The notes: generated from the letters alone by a model not told the origin. Shown: positions 38,640 to 48,791, numbered from the stretch's first letter. The stretch is DNA of 64,000 nt from Proluteimonas luteida (GCF_021191695.1 NZ_JAIWPT010000010.1:1-64000); one strand, 5' to 3'. Program-made: numbers and translations.

Positions 38640-39873
38640 AGCGCAGCGCCTCCGCCGGCGCGGTGCGCGCGGCACGCCACGCGGGATAGATCGTCGCCAG
38701 GAACGCCATCACCAGCGCGACGCTGGCGATCATCACCACGTCGCTGACCTGCAGGTCGATCGGCAGTCCGGTCACGTAATAGACGTCCTCGGGCATCAGC
38801 ACGACGCCGAACAGGCGCTCGATGCCGCGCAGGATGTGCTCGAGGTTGAAGGTCAGCAGCAGCCCGCCGGTGATGCCCAGCACGGTGCCGATGACGCCGA
38901 TCATCGTGCCCTGGACCATGAACACCTGCATCACCCCGCCCGGCGTCAACCCGAGCGTGCGCAGGATCGCGATGTCGGCCTGCTTGTCGGTCACCAGGCT
39001 GACCTGCGAGGCGACCAGGTTGAACGATCCCATGACGATGATCAGCGACAGCAGGATGCCGATCATGGTCTTCTCCAGCTTCAGCGCCCGGAACATGTTG
39101 GCGTTCTCGCGGCTCCAGTCGCTGACCATGTAGCTGCCGCCGAGCCGCATCGCCAGGTCGCGCGCGACGTCCCAGGCGCGGTCCATGTCGTGCAGCTTCA
39201 GGCGCACGCCGGTGACCCCCTCGCCGACCCGCAGCAGCCGCTGCGCGTCGTTGAGGTTGACCACGGCCAGACGCCGGTCGAAATCCTGGTAGCCGGCCTC
39301 GAAGATGCCGCTGACGGTGAAGCGCTTGAGCTGCGGCACCGCGCCCATCGGCGTGACCTGGAAATCGGTGGTGACGATCACGCTGTCGCCCACGTGCACC
39401 CCGAGCCACAGCGCCAGCTCGCGGCCGAGCACGATGTTGAAGCTGCCCGGCTGCAGGTCCGACAGGGCGCCCTCGACCATGGCCGTGCCGAGGTCGGACA
39501 CGCTCTCCTCGTCCTCGGGCGAGACTGCGCGGATCGCCGCCGGCTCGTTGCGCACGCCGCGCAACAGCGCCTGGGTGTCGATGTAGGGGGCCGCGCCGGC
39601 GATGCGCGGATCCTGGCGCGCGACATCGACCGCGCGGGCCCAGTTCTGCATCGTGTCGCCGTCGGCGCTGATCGTCGCATGCGCGACCATCCCCAGCATG
39701 CGGTCGCGGATCTCCTTCTGGAAACCGCTCATCACCGCCAGCGTGGTGATCAGCACGGTCACGCCGATGGCGATGCCGAGGATCGACGCCAGCGAGATGA
39801 AGGAAATGAAGCCGTTGCGCCGCTTGGCGCGCAGGTAGCGCAGGCCGATGGCCGCGGGGATGGGTCTGAGCAT
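38632..39873 (-). CDS. lolC: Lipoprotein-releasing ABC transporter permease LolC/LolE
   Basis: 413 residues. Membrane subunit with four transmembrane helices: one near residues 25-50 (SFISLASILGIAIGVTVLITTLAVMSGFQKEIRDRMLG), then a large periplasmic domain (about 50-265), then three helices (KLEKTMIGILLSLIIVMGSFNLVASQVSLVTDKQADIAILRTLG, and two near the C-terminus). The MSGF and ILRTLG motifs are typical of LolC/E. Only one such permease gene is in the window; some relatives use a homodimer (LolF-type), which I cannot decide here. Confidence 0.94.
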
Positions 39874-39957
39874 GGGCAGGTCGAGGACGCGGCGGCGGTC
39901 GCGGGGACGCCGGCGCGTCGCGCGGGAGGCCCCGCAAGGGCTGAAGCCGAGGGATGG

Positions 39958-40410
39958 CTATGGTGCCATCGTTCCCGGTCGCGGTGGCGTCGGGAATGCC
40001 GATGCGGCCAGTCGCAGTTCACGTCGTCGCGCCGGCGGCAGGGTGTCGGGCCACCACAGCAGCGCGTGGCGCCTGCCGGCCGCATCGCGCCACGCCAGGC
40101 GCGCCAGCGGACCGCGCCAGCGCAGCTGCGCATCGTCGAGCGCTGCGCCGTCCAGATGCCAGCGTCCGGCCGCGCCGTCGGCCACCAGCACGCGCGGCGG
40201 TCGACGCAGTTCGCGCCGCAGCAGGTGGAGGCCGTGCAGCACGACGACGGCCGCGAGCGGCCAGGCCACGGGCCGCGGCATCTCCGAGGCGAAGATCGAT
40301 GCGACGGCGGCCAGCGTCAGCAGCGACAGTGCCGCGCCTGCCAGGCGAGATGGCCGCCACTCAAGGCGGCAGTGCGCGGATGGACTGGACGAGCGCGTCG
40401 AGGTCGGCAT
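39958..40410 (-). CDS. YgfX/CptA-like membrane protein
   Basis: 150 residues. Two adjacent hydrophobic helices (about 23-43 and 48-65), then a cytoplasmic beta-rich tail ([52 protein letters not shown]), the layout of YgfX (CptA). It overlaps the sdhE gene by 50 bp in another frame, the same pairing as ygfX/sdhE (cptAB) in E. coli. The partner's identity supports the call more than the sequence alone. The ATG used is the only start before the first helix. Confidence 0.65.
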   Translation of the reverse strand: MPTSTRSSSPSAHCRLEWRPSRLAGAALSLLTLAAVASIFASEMPRPVAWPLAAVVVLHGLHLLRRELRRPPRVLVADGAAGRWHLDGAALDDAQLRWRGPLARLAWRDAAGRRHALLWWPDTLPPARRRELRLAASAFPTPPRPGTMAP

Positions 40411-40621
40411 CTTGCGGGTGCTCGTGGCCGAGGAACCAGAGCCAGAGCTTATCGTCCTCGCAATCGAGCAGCTGTCGGAAAAGCCCGCGTTCGGATTCGG
40501 GCGCGACCGCCCAGCGCCGGTCGAGCCAGCGTTCCAGCAGCCGGTCGAGCTCGCGCATGCCGCGGCGGCTGCGCCAGCGCAGCCGGCCGAGTTCGGCGTC
40601 GTTGTCGTGACTGTCGGTCAT
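40361..40621 (-). CDS. sdhE: FAD assembly factor SdhE
   Basis: 86 residues. Small helical protein that promotes covalent attachment of FAD to SdhA. It has the conserved RGMRE (the RGxxE motif) followed by [10 protein letters not shown], then the second conserved part ([23 protein letters not shown]). It lies 274 bp downstream of sdhB on the same strand, so it probably serves the sdhCDAB complex encoded next door, and overlaps the YgfX-like gene. Confidence 0.9.
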   Translation of the reverse strand: MTDSHDNDAELGRLRWRSRRGMRELDRLLERWLDRRWAVAPESERGLFRQLLDCEDDKLWLWFLGHEHPQDADLDALVQSIRALPP

Positions 40622-40895
40622 CCCGGCTTCGCTCCAGAATCAGAATCCAGCGGCCGTCCGTGGCGCAGGTCCACGGACTTCGGGGCGCCCTGCCCGTCCA
40701 TCCGTGGCCGGATGCTCGGAGGTTGAGAGTCGATCGAACGCCGTAGCGAGAGTGTCGCCGGGCGTCCGTGGCAAGGCGTGCCGGGTGAAAGCAAGGGAGT
40801 TTGGCGAGCCAAATGACCGCAGTTTTCGCCCGGCGCGCCGCCGTCACGGGCGCTCGGCGGCGGTCGCAGTAGGCGAGCGATTGACTCTCAGCCTC

Positions 40896-41681
40896 TCAGC
40901 CCTGGCGGGCCAGCATCAGCCGCTTGATCTCGCCGATCGCCTTGGCCGGGTTCAGGCCCTTCGGACAGGTCCGTGCGCAGTTCATGATCGTGTGGCAGCG
41001 ATAGAGCTTGAACGGATCTTCCAGATCGTCCAGGCGCTTGCCGGTGTCCTCGTCGCGGCTGTCGATGATCCAGCGGTAGGCCTGCAGCAGCACGGCCGGG
41101 CCGAGGTAGCGGTCGCCGTTCCACCAGTAGCTCGGGCAGCTGGTGGTGCAGCAGGCGCACAGGATGCACTCGTACAGGCCGTCCAGCTTGGCGCGGTCTT
41201 CCTTGGACTGCAGGCGCTCGCGGTCCGGCGGCGCCGGCGTCTGCGTGCGCAGCCACGGCTGGATCGACGCGTACTGCGCGTAGAAATGGGTCAGGTCGGG
41301 GACCAGGTCCTTGACCACTTCCATGTGCGGCAGCGGGTAGATCGGCACCTCGGACTTCTTGCAGTCGTCGATCGCGCGGGTGCAGGCCAGCGTGTTGGTG
41401 CCGTCGATGTTCATCGCGCACGAACCGCAGATGCCCTCGCGGCAGGAACGGCGGAAGGTCAGCGTCGGGTCGATCTCGTTCTTGATCTTGATCAGCGCGT
41501 CGAGAACCATCGGGCCGCACTTGTCGAGATCGACCTCGTAGGTGTCGGTCGACGGGTTGCGGCCGTCCTCCGGATTCCAGCGGTAGACCTTGAAGGTACG
41601 GGTGCGCTTGGCATCCTGCGCGGCCGGGAAGTGCCGGCCCTTCTGCACCTTGGAGTTCTTCGGGAGGGTGAATTCGGCCAT
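40896..41681 (-). CDS. sdhB: Succinate dehydrogenase iron-sulfur subunit
   Basis: 261 residues. Carries electrons from SdhA to quinone through three clusters. The [2Fe-2S] ligands are in [25 protein letters not shown]; the [4Fe-4S] and [3Fe-4S] ligands are in [16 protein letters not shown] and [24 protein letters not shown] 27-residue N-terminal extension ([11 protein letters not shown]) precedes the ferredoxin domain. Separated from sdhA by about 106 bp that contains an inverted repeat, so the operon is interrupted by a possible RNA hairpin. Confidence 0.97.
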   Translation of the reverse strand: MAEFTLPKNSKVQKGRHFPAAQDAKRTRTFKVYRWNPEDGRNPSTDTYEVDLDKCGPMVLDALIKIKNEIDPTLTFRRSCREGICGSCAMNIDGTNTLACTRAIDDCKKSEVPIYPLPHMEVVKDLVPDLTHFYAQYASIQPWLRTQTPAPPDRERLQSKEDRAKLDGLYECILCACCTTSCPSYWWNGDRYLGPAVLLQAYRWIIDSRDEDTGKRLDDLEDPFKLYRCHTIMNCARTCPKGLNPAKAIGEIKRLMLARQG

Positions 41682-41691
41682 GGATGAGTCC

Positions 41692-41779
41692 GTGATTCGT
41701 AATTAGTGATTCGTGATTCGAAAGAGCGGGGATGCGCGAAACGTCTGCATTTGCGAATCACCAATCACGAATCACCAAT
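41692..41779. repeat. Inverted repeat element between sdhA and sdhB
   Basis: Left arm 41692-41720 is built of GTGATTCGT / AATTAGTGATTCGTGATTCG units; right arm 41754-41779 is the imperfect complement (CGAATCACCAATCACGAATC). Same family as the element at guaA. It lies inside the sdh operon, just upstream of the sdhB ribosome site. Confidence 0.75.
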
Positions 41780-41787
41780 GACGGCTG

Positions 41788-43578
41788 TCAATAAACGCGT
41801 GCTTTCGGCGGCACGATCTCGACTTCATCGTCGAGCGTGTACATGTGCACCGGGCGGTAATCGATCGTGGTGTTGCCGGCCCCGTCCACCCAGCACAGGG
41901 TGTGCTTCTGCCAGTTCACGTCGTCGCGCTCGGGGTAGTCCTCCTGCGCATGCGCGCCGCGGGACTCCTTGCGGTTCTCGGCCGAGACGATCGTCGCCAG
42001 TGCCTGGCCCAGCAGGTTCTGCAGTTCCATCGTCTCGATCAGGTCCGAGTTCCAGACCAGCGAGCGGTCGCTGACCTTGACGTCGGCGAACGAGGCGTGG
42101 ATCTCGCGGATCTTCTCCACGCCCTCGGCCAGGGTCTTGCTGGTGCGGAACACCGCGGCGTCGTTCTGCATCGTGCGCTGCATGCGGTCGCGGATCACCG
42201 CCGTCGGCGTGCCGCCGTTGGCATGGCGCAGCGCGTCGAGGTTGGCCAGCGCCTTGTCGCAGGCGTCGGATGCGAGCGGCTTGTGGCGCGCGTTCGGGGT
42301 GATGGTCTCGGCGCAGCGGTTGGCGACCGCGCGGCCGAACACGACCAGGTCGAGCAGCGAGTTGGAGCCGAGGCGGTTGGCGCCGTGCACCGATACGCAT
42401 GCGGCCTCGCCGATCGCGTACAGGCCCGGGACCACCGCATCCGGGTCGCCGTTCTTCAGCTGCACGACTTCGCCGTGGTAATTGGTCGGGATGCCGCCCA
42501 TGTTGTAGTGGACGGTCGGGATCACGGGGATCGGCTGGGTCTCGACGTCGACGCCGGCGAAGATCCGCGCGCTCTCGGCGATGCCGGGCAGTTTCTCGTG
42601 GATGTCCTTCGGGTCGAGGTGGGTCAGGTCGAGGTAGATGTGGTCCTGGTGGTCGCCGACGCCGCGGCCCTCGCGGATCTCCATCGTCATCGAGCGGCTG
42701 ACCACGTCGCGCGAGGCGAGGTCCTTGGCGTTGGGCGCGTAGCGCTCCATGAAGCGCTCGCCCTGCGCATTGCGCAGGATGCCGCCTTCGCCGCGCACGC
42801 CCTCGGTGATCAGGCAGCCGGCGCCGTAGATGCCGGTCGGGTGGAACTGCACGAACTCCATGTCCTGCAGGCCCAGGCCCGCGCGCAGCGCCATGCCGCC
42901 GCCGTCGCCGGTGCAGGTGTGGGCCGAGGTCGCGGAGAAGTACGCGCGGCCGTAGCCGCCGGTCGCCAGCACCACGCCCTGGGCGCGGAACAGGTGCAGC
43001 GTGCCCTCGGCCATGTCGAGCGCGAGCACGCCCTTGCAGGCGCCCTCCTCGTCCATGATCAAGTCGAGCGCGAAGTACTCGATGAAGAAGCGCGCGTCGT
43101 GCGCCAGCGACTGCTGGTAGAGCGTGTGCAGGATCGCGTGGCCGGTGCGGTCGGCGGCGGCACAGGTACGCTGGGCGATGCCCTTGCCGTAGTGCGTGGT
43201 CATGCCGCCGAACGGGCGCTGGTAGATCTTGCCCTCGTCGGTGCGCGAGAACGGCACGCCCTGGTGCTCGAGTTCGATGATCGCGGGGATCGCCTCGCGG
43301 CACATGTACTGGATCGCGTCCTGGTCGCCCAGCCAGTCCGAGCCCTTGATGGTGTCGTAGAAATGGAAGCGCCAGTCGTCCTCGCCCATGTTGCCGAGCG
43401 CGGCGGAGATGCCGCCCTGCGCCGCGACGGTGTGCGAGCGGGTCGGAAACACCTTGGTCAGGCACGCCGTCTGCAGGCCCTTGTGGGCCAGGCCGAAGGT
43501 CGCGCGCAGGCCGGCGCCGCCGGCGCCGACGACGATCATGTCGTACTTGTGTTCGGTGATCTTGTAAGCGTTGGTCAT
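41788..43578 (-). CDS. sdhA: Succinate dehydrogenase flavoprotein subunit
   Basis: 596 residues. Oxidises succinate to fumarate. It has the FAD-binding [16 protein letters not shown], the covalent-FAD His in [11 protein letters not shown], catalytic residues in [21 protein letters not shown] and [10 protein letters not shown], a [13 protein letters not shown] capping region and the C-terminal [22 protein letters not shown]. The ATG giving [14 protein letters not shown] is used; longer reading lacks coding character. Follows sdhD after 7 bp. Confidence 0.98.
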   Translation of the reverse strand: MTNAYKITEHKYDMIVVGAGGAGLRATFGLAHKGLQTACLTKVFPTRSHTVAAQGGISAALGNMGEDDWRFHFYDTIKGSDWLGDQDAIQYMCREAIPAIIELEHQGVPFSRTDEGKIYQRPFGGMTTHYGKGIAQRTCAAADRTGHAILHTLYQQSLAHDARFFIEYFALDLIMDEEGACKGVLALDMAEGTLHLFRAQGVVLATGGYGRAYFSATSAHTCTGDGGGMALRAGLGLQDMEFVQFHPTGIYGAGCLITEGVRGEGGILRNAQGERFMERYAPNAKDLASRDVVSRSMTMEIREGRGVGDHQDHIYLDLTHLDPKDIHEKLPGIAESARIFAGVDVETQPIPVIPTVHYNMGGIPTNYHGEVVQLKNGDPDAVVPGLYAIGEAACVSVHGANRLGSNSLLDLVVFGRAVANRCAETITPNARHKPLASDACDKALANLDALRHANGGTPTAVIRDRMQRTMQNDAAVFRTSKTLAEGVEKIREIHASFADVKVSDRSLVWNSDLIETMELQNLLGQALATIVSAENRKESRGAHAQEDYPERDDVNWQKHTLCWVDGAGNTTIDYRPVHMYTLDDEVEIVPPKARVY

Positions 43579-43585
43579 GGAGTTC

Positions 43586-44005
43586 TCAGCCCAGCAGTGC
43601 GATGCGCGCGATCGCGTACAGCGACGCCAGCGCGCCGAAGGCACAGGCGAACGTGACGAGCAGTTGCAGCGCGACCTCGACAGCACGCTGGTGGATGTAG
43701 TCCTCGATCACGACCTGCAGGCCGAGCTTGGCGTGCCAGAACAGCGCGATCGCGAACAGCGAGAAGGTGATCGCGTTGAACGGACGCGCGAGCACCGCCT
43801 GCACCGTGGCCAGGTCGGCGCCGACCAGCGACACCAGGGTGCCGACGAACCAGGCGACCAGCGGCACCAGCGCCACCGCGGTGACCCGCTGCCACCAGAA
43901 GTGGCCGGTACCGGTCTTGCCCGAGCCGAGGCCGCGGGCGCGACCCACCGGGGTACGGAAATCGCGCGGACGCACCGCGCCCTCGGGTGTCTTGGTCTCG
44001 CTCAT
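43586..44005 (-). CDS. sdhD: Succinate dehydrogenase membrane anchor subunit
   Basis: 139 residues with three transmembrane helices (about 45-67, 72-92, 105-130). With SdhC it binds haem b and quinone. It has [18 protein letters not shown] and the haem/quinone-side [17 protein letters not shown], as in SdhD of this group. Its ATG overlaps the sdhC stop as ATGA. Confidence 0.93.
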   Translation of the reverse strand: MSETKTPEGAVRPRDFRTPVGRARGLGSGKTGTGHFWWQRVTAVALVPLVAWFVGTLVSLVGADLATVQAVLARPFNAITFSLFAIALFWHAKLGLQVVIEDYIHQRAVEVALQLLVTFACAFGALASLYAIARIALLG

Positions 44006-44391
44006 GCGCCACCCCGCAATGCAATGAACCAGATCGCGGCGGTCAGCACGAAGCCGAGCGCGAACACGGTATAGCCGGAGCGGTAGACCTCCGGCAGTTC
44101 GAAGCCCCAGCCCGCGTCCCACAGCAGGTGGCGGATGCCGTTGAGCAGGTGGTAGACCAGGGCCAGCGAGAACGCGGCGAGCACCAGCTTGCCCAGCGGC
44201 GAGGCCAGGCAGGCCGAAACGCTGGCATAGGCCTCGCCGCCCGCGGCGACGGCAAGCAGCCACCAGACCAGGCCGAAGGCACCGACGGCGATCGCGATGC
44301 CGGTGATGCGGTGGAGGATCGACATCACCGTGGTGATCTGGGGCCGGTAGACCTGCAGATGCGGTGACAAGGGACGTTCGCGGTTTGCCAT
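44002..44391 (-). CDS. sdhC: Succinate dehydrogenase cytochrome b556 subunit
   Basis: 129 residues, three transmembrane helices. It has the family signature RPLSPHLQVYRPQITTVMSILHRITGIA (quinone-site Ser/Arg region) and the haem-ligand His in YHLLNGIRHLLWD. First structural gene of sdhCDAB; 81 bp downstream of the SDHAF4-like gene on the same strand, so that gene probably leads the operon. Confidence 0.95.
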   Translation of the reverse strand: MANRERPLSPHLQVYRPQITTVMSILHRITGIAIAVGAFGLVWWLLAVAAGGEAYASVSACLASPLGKLVLAAFSLALVYHLLNGIRHLLWDAGWGFELPEVYRSGYTVFALGFVLTAAIWFIALRGGA

Positions 44392-44472
44392 CGCTGTGCT
44401 GGTCTCCTCGCTGGCGGCTGCGTGCCGCGTGGCTGGAATGGGCCGATCGCGGCGCGCGACGCGGCCGTGAAA

Positions 44473-44640
44473 TCAAAAATCGATACAACGACCGTTCTTT
44501 TCCCAGTCGCCATAGCGCGTCGGGTCGAGGCCGTCGCGGCCGCCGACCTCGACCCCGGGTTCCGGTGCCGGAACCGGCGTTTCCGCCGGCTCCGACCGCG
44601 GCACCGCGACGTCGTCGCCTATGATGTCCGGGTTGATCAT
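44473..44640 (-). CDS. DUF1674 protein, SDHAF4-like succinate dehydrogenase assembly factor
   Basis: 55 residues. The C-terminal signature LDPTRYGDWEKNGRCIDF is that of the DUF1674 family, whose mitochondrial member SDHAF4 (Sdh8) binds free flavinylated SdhA during complex II assembly. The N-terminal half is Pro/Glu-rich and variable. Its place directly upstream of sdhC strongly supports the same role here. A longer in-frame reading extends upstream, but the first ATG near the conserved part is at MINPDIIGDD, and ygfZ starts divergently 25 bp away. Confidence 0.85.
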   Translation of the reverse strand: MINPDIIGDDVAVPRSEPAETPVPAPEPGVEVGGRDGLDPTRYGDWEKNGRCIDF

Positions 44641-44665
44641 CCGTTCAAGTTTAAGTCCCGCACCC

Positions 44666-45529
44666 ATGTCCGACAAGCTGGAATTACCCGTTGCCGCTTT
44701 TTTCGCCGTTCCCGGCGCGCATTGCGTGCGCCTGGAAGGCCGCGACGCGGTCGCGTTCGCGCAGGCGCAGTTCACCAGCGACGTGACCGCCCTCGCCGAC
44801 GGACACTGGCACTGGAGCGCGTGGCTGACGCCCAAGGGCCGCGTCGTCGCGATCTTCGCGCTGCTGCGCGTGCATGGCGAACGCATCGACCTGGTGCTGC
44901 TGGACGCGGTAGCCGACGCATTCGCCGCATCGCTGCAACGCTTCGTCTTTCGCAGCAAGCTGCGCATCAGCGTGCCCGACGCAATGATCGCCGGCGGCAT
45001 GCACGCGCCCGGCGCGGCCGCCGGCAGCGCACTGGCCGCGATGGACGGGGACGCGATCGAGATCGATTTCGGCGACCCCGGCTCGCCGCGGACGCTGCGC
45101 ATCGTCGATGGCGGCCCTTGCGCCCCGGAATCGGCCGACTTCGCCGCGCAATGGCGCCACGCCGACCTCGAGTACGGCCTGCCGCGGCTGCCGGCCAGCC
45201 AGCGCGAGCAATGGACGCCACAGCAGCTCTCGCTCGAACGGCTGCGTGCCTACAGCATCAGGAAGGGCTGCTATCCCGGACAGGAGATCGTCGCGCGCAC
45301 GCATTTCCTTGGCCAGGCCAAGCGCGGCCTGTTCGCGCTCGAGTCCGCGGCGACGCCGGAACCGGGCAGCGACGTGCTGCTGGGCGAGCGCGTCGCCGGC
45401 AAGCTGGTATGCAGCGCCGGCACCCTGCACCTTGCGGTGCTCGCGCAGGATCTCGATCCGGCCGCGGACCTCGCGGTGGCCGGCCAGCCGGCAGTCCTGC
45501 GTCCCCTGCGCGACGGCCTGGCGCGCTGA
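44666..45529 (+). CDS. ygfZ: Folate-binding protein YgfZ
   Basis: 287 residues. Tetrahydrofolate-dependent protein of the GcvT/IBA57 family that helps maintain or assemble certain iron-sulfur enzymes. The hallmark K-G-C-Y-x-G-Q-E is present at 200-207 (KGCYPGQE) with Cys202, and the N-terminal FTSDVTAL and WLTPKGRVVA segments fit. Divergent from the SDHAF4-like and sdh genes with only 25 bp between starts, a sensible pairing since SdhB is an iron-sulfur protein; joint regulation is inference. Confidence 0.93.
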   Translation: MSDKLELPVAAFFAVPGAHCVRLEGRDAVAFAQAQFTSDVTALADGHWHWSAWLTPKGRVVAIFALLRVHGERIDLVLLDAVADAFAASLQRFVFRSKLRISVPDAMIAGGMHAPGAAAGSALAAMDGDAIEIDFGDPGSPRTLRIVDGGPCAPESADFAAQWRHADLEYGLPRLPASQREQWTPQQLSLERLRAYSIRKGCYPGQEIVARTHFLGQAKRGLFALESAATPEPGSDVLLGERVAGKLVCSAGTLHLAVLAQDLDPAADLAVAGQPAVLRPLRDGLAR

Positions 45530-45720
45530 TCGTCGCGCCGCCTGGCGCAACCGGGCGGCCCGTTGCATGGTCGTCGTCCTCCACTGCTATGCTCCGGCCA
45601 CGACAGGGCGCAAGCGCATCAGGGGGATGTCGACGCAGGGCCGAGAACCGGCCCGCGTTCCTTGGGGTTCAACACCATCGGGCGGGTGCCCATGGTCCAA
45701 CACGCGTCGAAGGGGACATC

Positions 45721-46218
45721 ATGAACAAGAGCGTATCTGTCGCGTTGCCCACGGCCCTGGCGGCCGCATTGCTGCTTGGCGCCTGCGCATCCACGCCGCA
45801 ACCCGAGCCCGAACCGGCCCCGGCCCCGGAGCCGCGTACCCAGGTGGAGCGGTTGGGCGCCGACGGCCTGTTCGCGTTCGGCAAGGCCGGCATCCGCGAC
45901 ATCGGGCCTGAGGGCCGTGCCGAGCTGGACGCGCTGGCCGCCCGGCTCGCGGACGGCCGGCCGCTGGAGGTCGTGCACGTGATCGGCCACAGCGACCGCA
46001 TCGGCAACCCGCAGGCCAACCTGCGCCTGTCGAACCAGCGTGCCGAGGCGGTGCGCAGCTATCTGGTCGAGCGTGGCGTACCGGCCGAGCGCATCACCGC
46101 GGTGGGCCGCGGCGACGTCGAACCGATCGTGACCTGCGACGACACCCCTCGCCAGGCGCTGGTCGCCTGCCTGGCGCCGAACCGGCGCGTCGAGGTCCGG
46201 GTGCAGTTCGCCGACTGA
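45721..46218 (+). CDS. OmpA-family lipoprotein
   Basis: 165 residues. Lipoprotein signal with lipobox LLLGACAS (Cys at about 21), a Pro/Glu linker (TPQPEPEPAPAPEPRTQ), then an OmpA C-terminal peptidoglycan-binding domain: LEVVHVIGHSDRIGNPQANLRLSNQRAEAVRSYLVERGVP, then ITAVGRGDVEPI and LAPNRRVEV. Probably anchors the outer membrane to peptidoglycan, Pal-like but without the tol cluster. A plausible promoter (TTGCAT / TATGCT, 19-bp spacer, 45563-45593) lies upstream. Confidence 0.9.
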   Translation: MNKSVSVALPTALAAALLLGACASTPQPEPEPAPAPEPRTQVERLGADGLFAFGKAGIRDIGPEGRAELDALAARLADGRPLEVVHVIGHSDRIGNPQANLRLSNQRAEAVRSYLVERGVPAERITAVGRGDVEPIVTCDDTPRQALVACLAPNRRVEVRVQFAD

Positions 46219-46260
46219 CCCCGGCTCCCCCGGGCACCGGCGGCCGGAGCGTGGGCAGGC

Positions 46261-46384
46261 GGGTCCCGCGACATCGCGCGGATCCGGAGCGTTGCGCGTC
46301 GGCCGCGTGGGGCCGACCTACGGCAAGGCCTGACTTGCCGATTCCCAACAAGCCTCGCAGGTCTTGGCAACGCCCCCGACGCCG
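46261..46384 (-). repeat. REP-like intergenic repeat, rearranged copy
   Basis: Carries both modules of the 116-bp repeat (GGCCGCGTGGGGCCGACCTACGG, here 46300-46322, and CGCAGGTCTTGGCAACGCC... GACGCCG, 46357-46384) but in a different order and spacing. Lies between two convergent genes. Confidence 0.6.
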
Positions 46385-46438
46385 GGACTCTGGCCTGTTC
46401 CGCCCCGGCACTTCGTCGAACCTGTTTGCCGCCCCCTC

Positions 46439-48724
46439 CTAGAGGGCGTCGGCAGCGGCCACGATGTCGTCCTCGGACGGGATCACCAGGAACGCGGCGC
46501 CGGCCAGCGGCGTGAACGTGTCGGCGCCGACGACGCGCCGCAACGGCCTGTCGCCGAATCCCGCCTCGGCGATCGCGGTGATGATGCCCTCGCCCACGCC
46601 GGCGCTGCGCCGGCCTTCGTCGACGACGATGACGCGGTCGCATTCGGCCACGTGCCGCGCGATCGCGCCCTCGTTGAGCGGCAGCAGCCAGCGCAGGTCG
46701 ACCACGCGCACGCGCCAGCCGCGCCGGGCCTCGATCGTCCGCGCCGCGCGCAGGCCCATCGGTACGCCGTTGCCGAAGGTCAGGATCAGGCAGTCGGTGG
46801 ACTCGGGCGCATAGACCCGCTCCTCGCCCAGCACCAGCGCCTGGTCGGGCGCGGGATACGGGGTCGACCAGCCGCCGTCGCCGGGCGCGTACAGATCCTT
46901 GGTCATGTACAGCGCGATCGGCTCGAGCAGTGCGCAGACGCGGCCATCGACCTTCGCCAGCGCCGCCAGGGTGCGCAGCATCATCGCCGCATCGTCGCCG
47001 CGGCTCGGGCAGCCGACCACCAGCCCGGGAATGTCGCGCAGCGCAGCGACCGAGTTGTCGTTGTGGAAGTGCCCGCCGAAGCCGCGCTGGTAACCGAGCG
47101 AGGCGATCCGCAGCACCATCGGGTTGCGGTACTGGCCGTTGCTGAAGAACTGCAGGCTGGCCGCTTCGCCGCGGATCTGGTCGCCGGCGTTGTGGAAGTA
47201 CGCCAGGTACTGGATCTCGGGCAGCGGCAGCAGCCCCATGTTGGCGTAGCCCTGGGCCAGGCCGAGGATGACGGTCTCGTCGAGCAGCGTGTTGAACACC
47301 CGGCGCGGGCCGAACGCCTTCTGCAGGCCCTTGGTGACGGTATAGACACCGCCCTTCTGCGCCACGTCCTCGCCGAACAGCAGGGCCTCGGGATACTTGG
47401 CGAACAGGTCGTGCAGCGCGGCATTGATCTGCACCGCCAGGTGCCGCGGCGGCTGCAGCTCGGGCAGCCTGTCATGGCCGCCGAACGCCGCCGTGCGTGC
47501 GTCCGCGGCGGCGGACCGCGTGGCCTCGGCCTGTACCTGCGCCGGCGAGTACGGCGCCAGCGGGGCCATGACATCCACCAGCGTGGTCAGGCGTGGCCGG
47601 CGGTCGGCCTCCTCGGCCGCGGCGAAACATCGCGCGCGCGTCGACTCGTAGAGGCCGATCACCTCGTCGCGCGTCATCAGCCCGGACTCGAGCGCGATCG
47701 CCGCCGAGCGCAGCAACGGGTCGCCGGCCTCGACCGCGCACAGTTCGGCCAGCGGCCGCCACTCGATCTCGAAGTCGGTACCGGCGTGGCCCATGATCCG
47801 GGTGGTGCGCAGGTGCAGGAACGTCGGCCGGCGGGTGCGGCGGCAGTGCGCGACGGCGCGCTGCACGTCGCCATAGCCGGCGGCGAGGTCGAGGCCGTCG
47901 GCGGCGAAGTAGTCCAAGTCCGGGCGCGCGGCGAAGTTGCGCGCGATCCAGCCGTCCGGGGTCTTGACCGAGATGCCGATGCCGTTGTCCTCGCAGACGA
48001 ACAGCACCGGCGCCGGCAGCTTCTGGTAGGCGGTCCACGCCGCGGCGTTGAACGCGGTCTGCGCGGTCGCATGGTTGCTGGACGCGTCGCCGAACGAACA
48101 GACGACGATGCTGTCCCCGGGCACGGGCAGCGCATGGCCGATGCGCTGCGCCTGCTCGATCGCGACCGCGGTGCCCAGCGCCTTGGGCAGGTGCGAGGCG
48201 ATCGTCGAGGTCTGCGGCAGCACCCACAGCGGCTTGCTGCCCCAGACCTTGTGCCGGCCACCGCTGGCCGGGTCGTCGCGGCTGGCGGCGAACGACAGCG
48301 CCGAGTCCATGACCGGGTCGCGCGGCCTGCCGTCCTCGCCCGGCAGCTTGCGGAAGCGCTCGGCCATGAAGGCGCCGCTGCGGTAGTGCAGGAATGCCGG
48401 ATCGGTGTGCCGGGTCAGCCGCGCGACCATCGCGTTGCCCTCGTGGCCGCTCGAACCGATGGTGTAGAAGACCTTGTTCTGCACCCGCAGCACCCGCGCC
48501 ATCAGGTCGAGATGGCGGCTGATCAACTGCGATTCGAACAGTTCGCGGAAGCCGCGGGCGTCGAGCTCGCTGCCCGGCAGGACCGGATCCACGTCGAACG
48601 GTGGGCCCTGCGCAGGCCGGCCGTTCCAGGCGCCGACGAATTCGCCGAAGTTGACGTCGCAGATCTCGGCCCGGTTGAGGCCTCGCATGCGGGCGGGAAT
48701 GGGGTTGGGGACGGTGACGGACAT
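46439..48724 (-). CDS. Thiamine-diphosphate-dependent 2-oxoacid dehydrogenase E1, fused alpha and beta subunits
   Basis: 761 residues in one chain. The first ~370 residues are the E1 alpha part with the ThDP motif starting GDASSNHATAQTAFN and ending CEDNGIGIS. The rest, from about 405, is the E1 beta part (INAALHDLFAKYPEALLFGEDVAQKGGVYTVTKGLQ, then FNTLLDETVILGLAQGYANMG and the C-terminal transketolase-type VVDLRWLLPLN). Similar to branched-chain or pyruvate E1, which are normally two polypeptides. No E2 or E3 gene is adjacent, so the acceptor complex is unknown. Confidence 0.88.
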   Translation of the reverse strand: MSVTVPNPIPARMRGLNRAEICDVNFGEFVGAWNGRPAQGPPFDVDPVLPGSELDARGFRELFESQLISRHLDLMARVLRVQNKVFYTIGSSGHEGNAMVARLTRHTDPAFLHYRSGAFMAERFRKLPGEDGRPRDPVMDSALSFAASRDDPASGGRHKVWGSKPLWVLPQTSTIASHLPKALGTAVAIEQAQRIGHALPVPGDSIVVCSFGDASSNHATAQTAFNAAAWTAYQKLPAPVLFVCEDNGIGISVKTPDGWIARNFAARPDLDYFAADGLDLAAGYGDVQRAVAHCRRTRRPTFLHLRTTRIMGHAGTDFEIEWRPLAELCAVEAGDPLLRSAAIALESGLMTRDEVIGLYESTRARCFAAAEEADRRPRLTTLVDVMAPLAPYSPAQVQAEATRSAAADARTAAFGGHDRLPELQPPRHLAVQINAALHDLFAKYPEALLFGEDVAQKGGVYTVTKGLQKAFGPRRVFNTLLDETVILGLAQGYANMGLLPLPEIQYLAYFHNAGDQIRGEAASLQFFSNGQYRNPMVLRIASLGYQRGFGGHFHNDNSVAALRDIPGLVVGCPSRGDDAAMMLRTLAALAKVDGRVCALLEPIALYMTKDLYAPGDGGWSTPYPAPDQALVLGEERVYAPESTDCLILTFGNGVPMGLRAARTIEARRGWRVRVVDLRWLLPLNEGAIARHVAECDRVIVVDEGRRSAGVGEGIITAIAEAGFGDRPLRRVVGADTFTPLAGAAFLVIPSEDDIVAAADAL

Positions 48725-48791
48725 GCGCGCTCTTCGGCTGGTGCGGGCCGCGGCCCGCCGGAGATGAGGGGATGGCGGTCGGGACCGGGGC

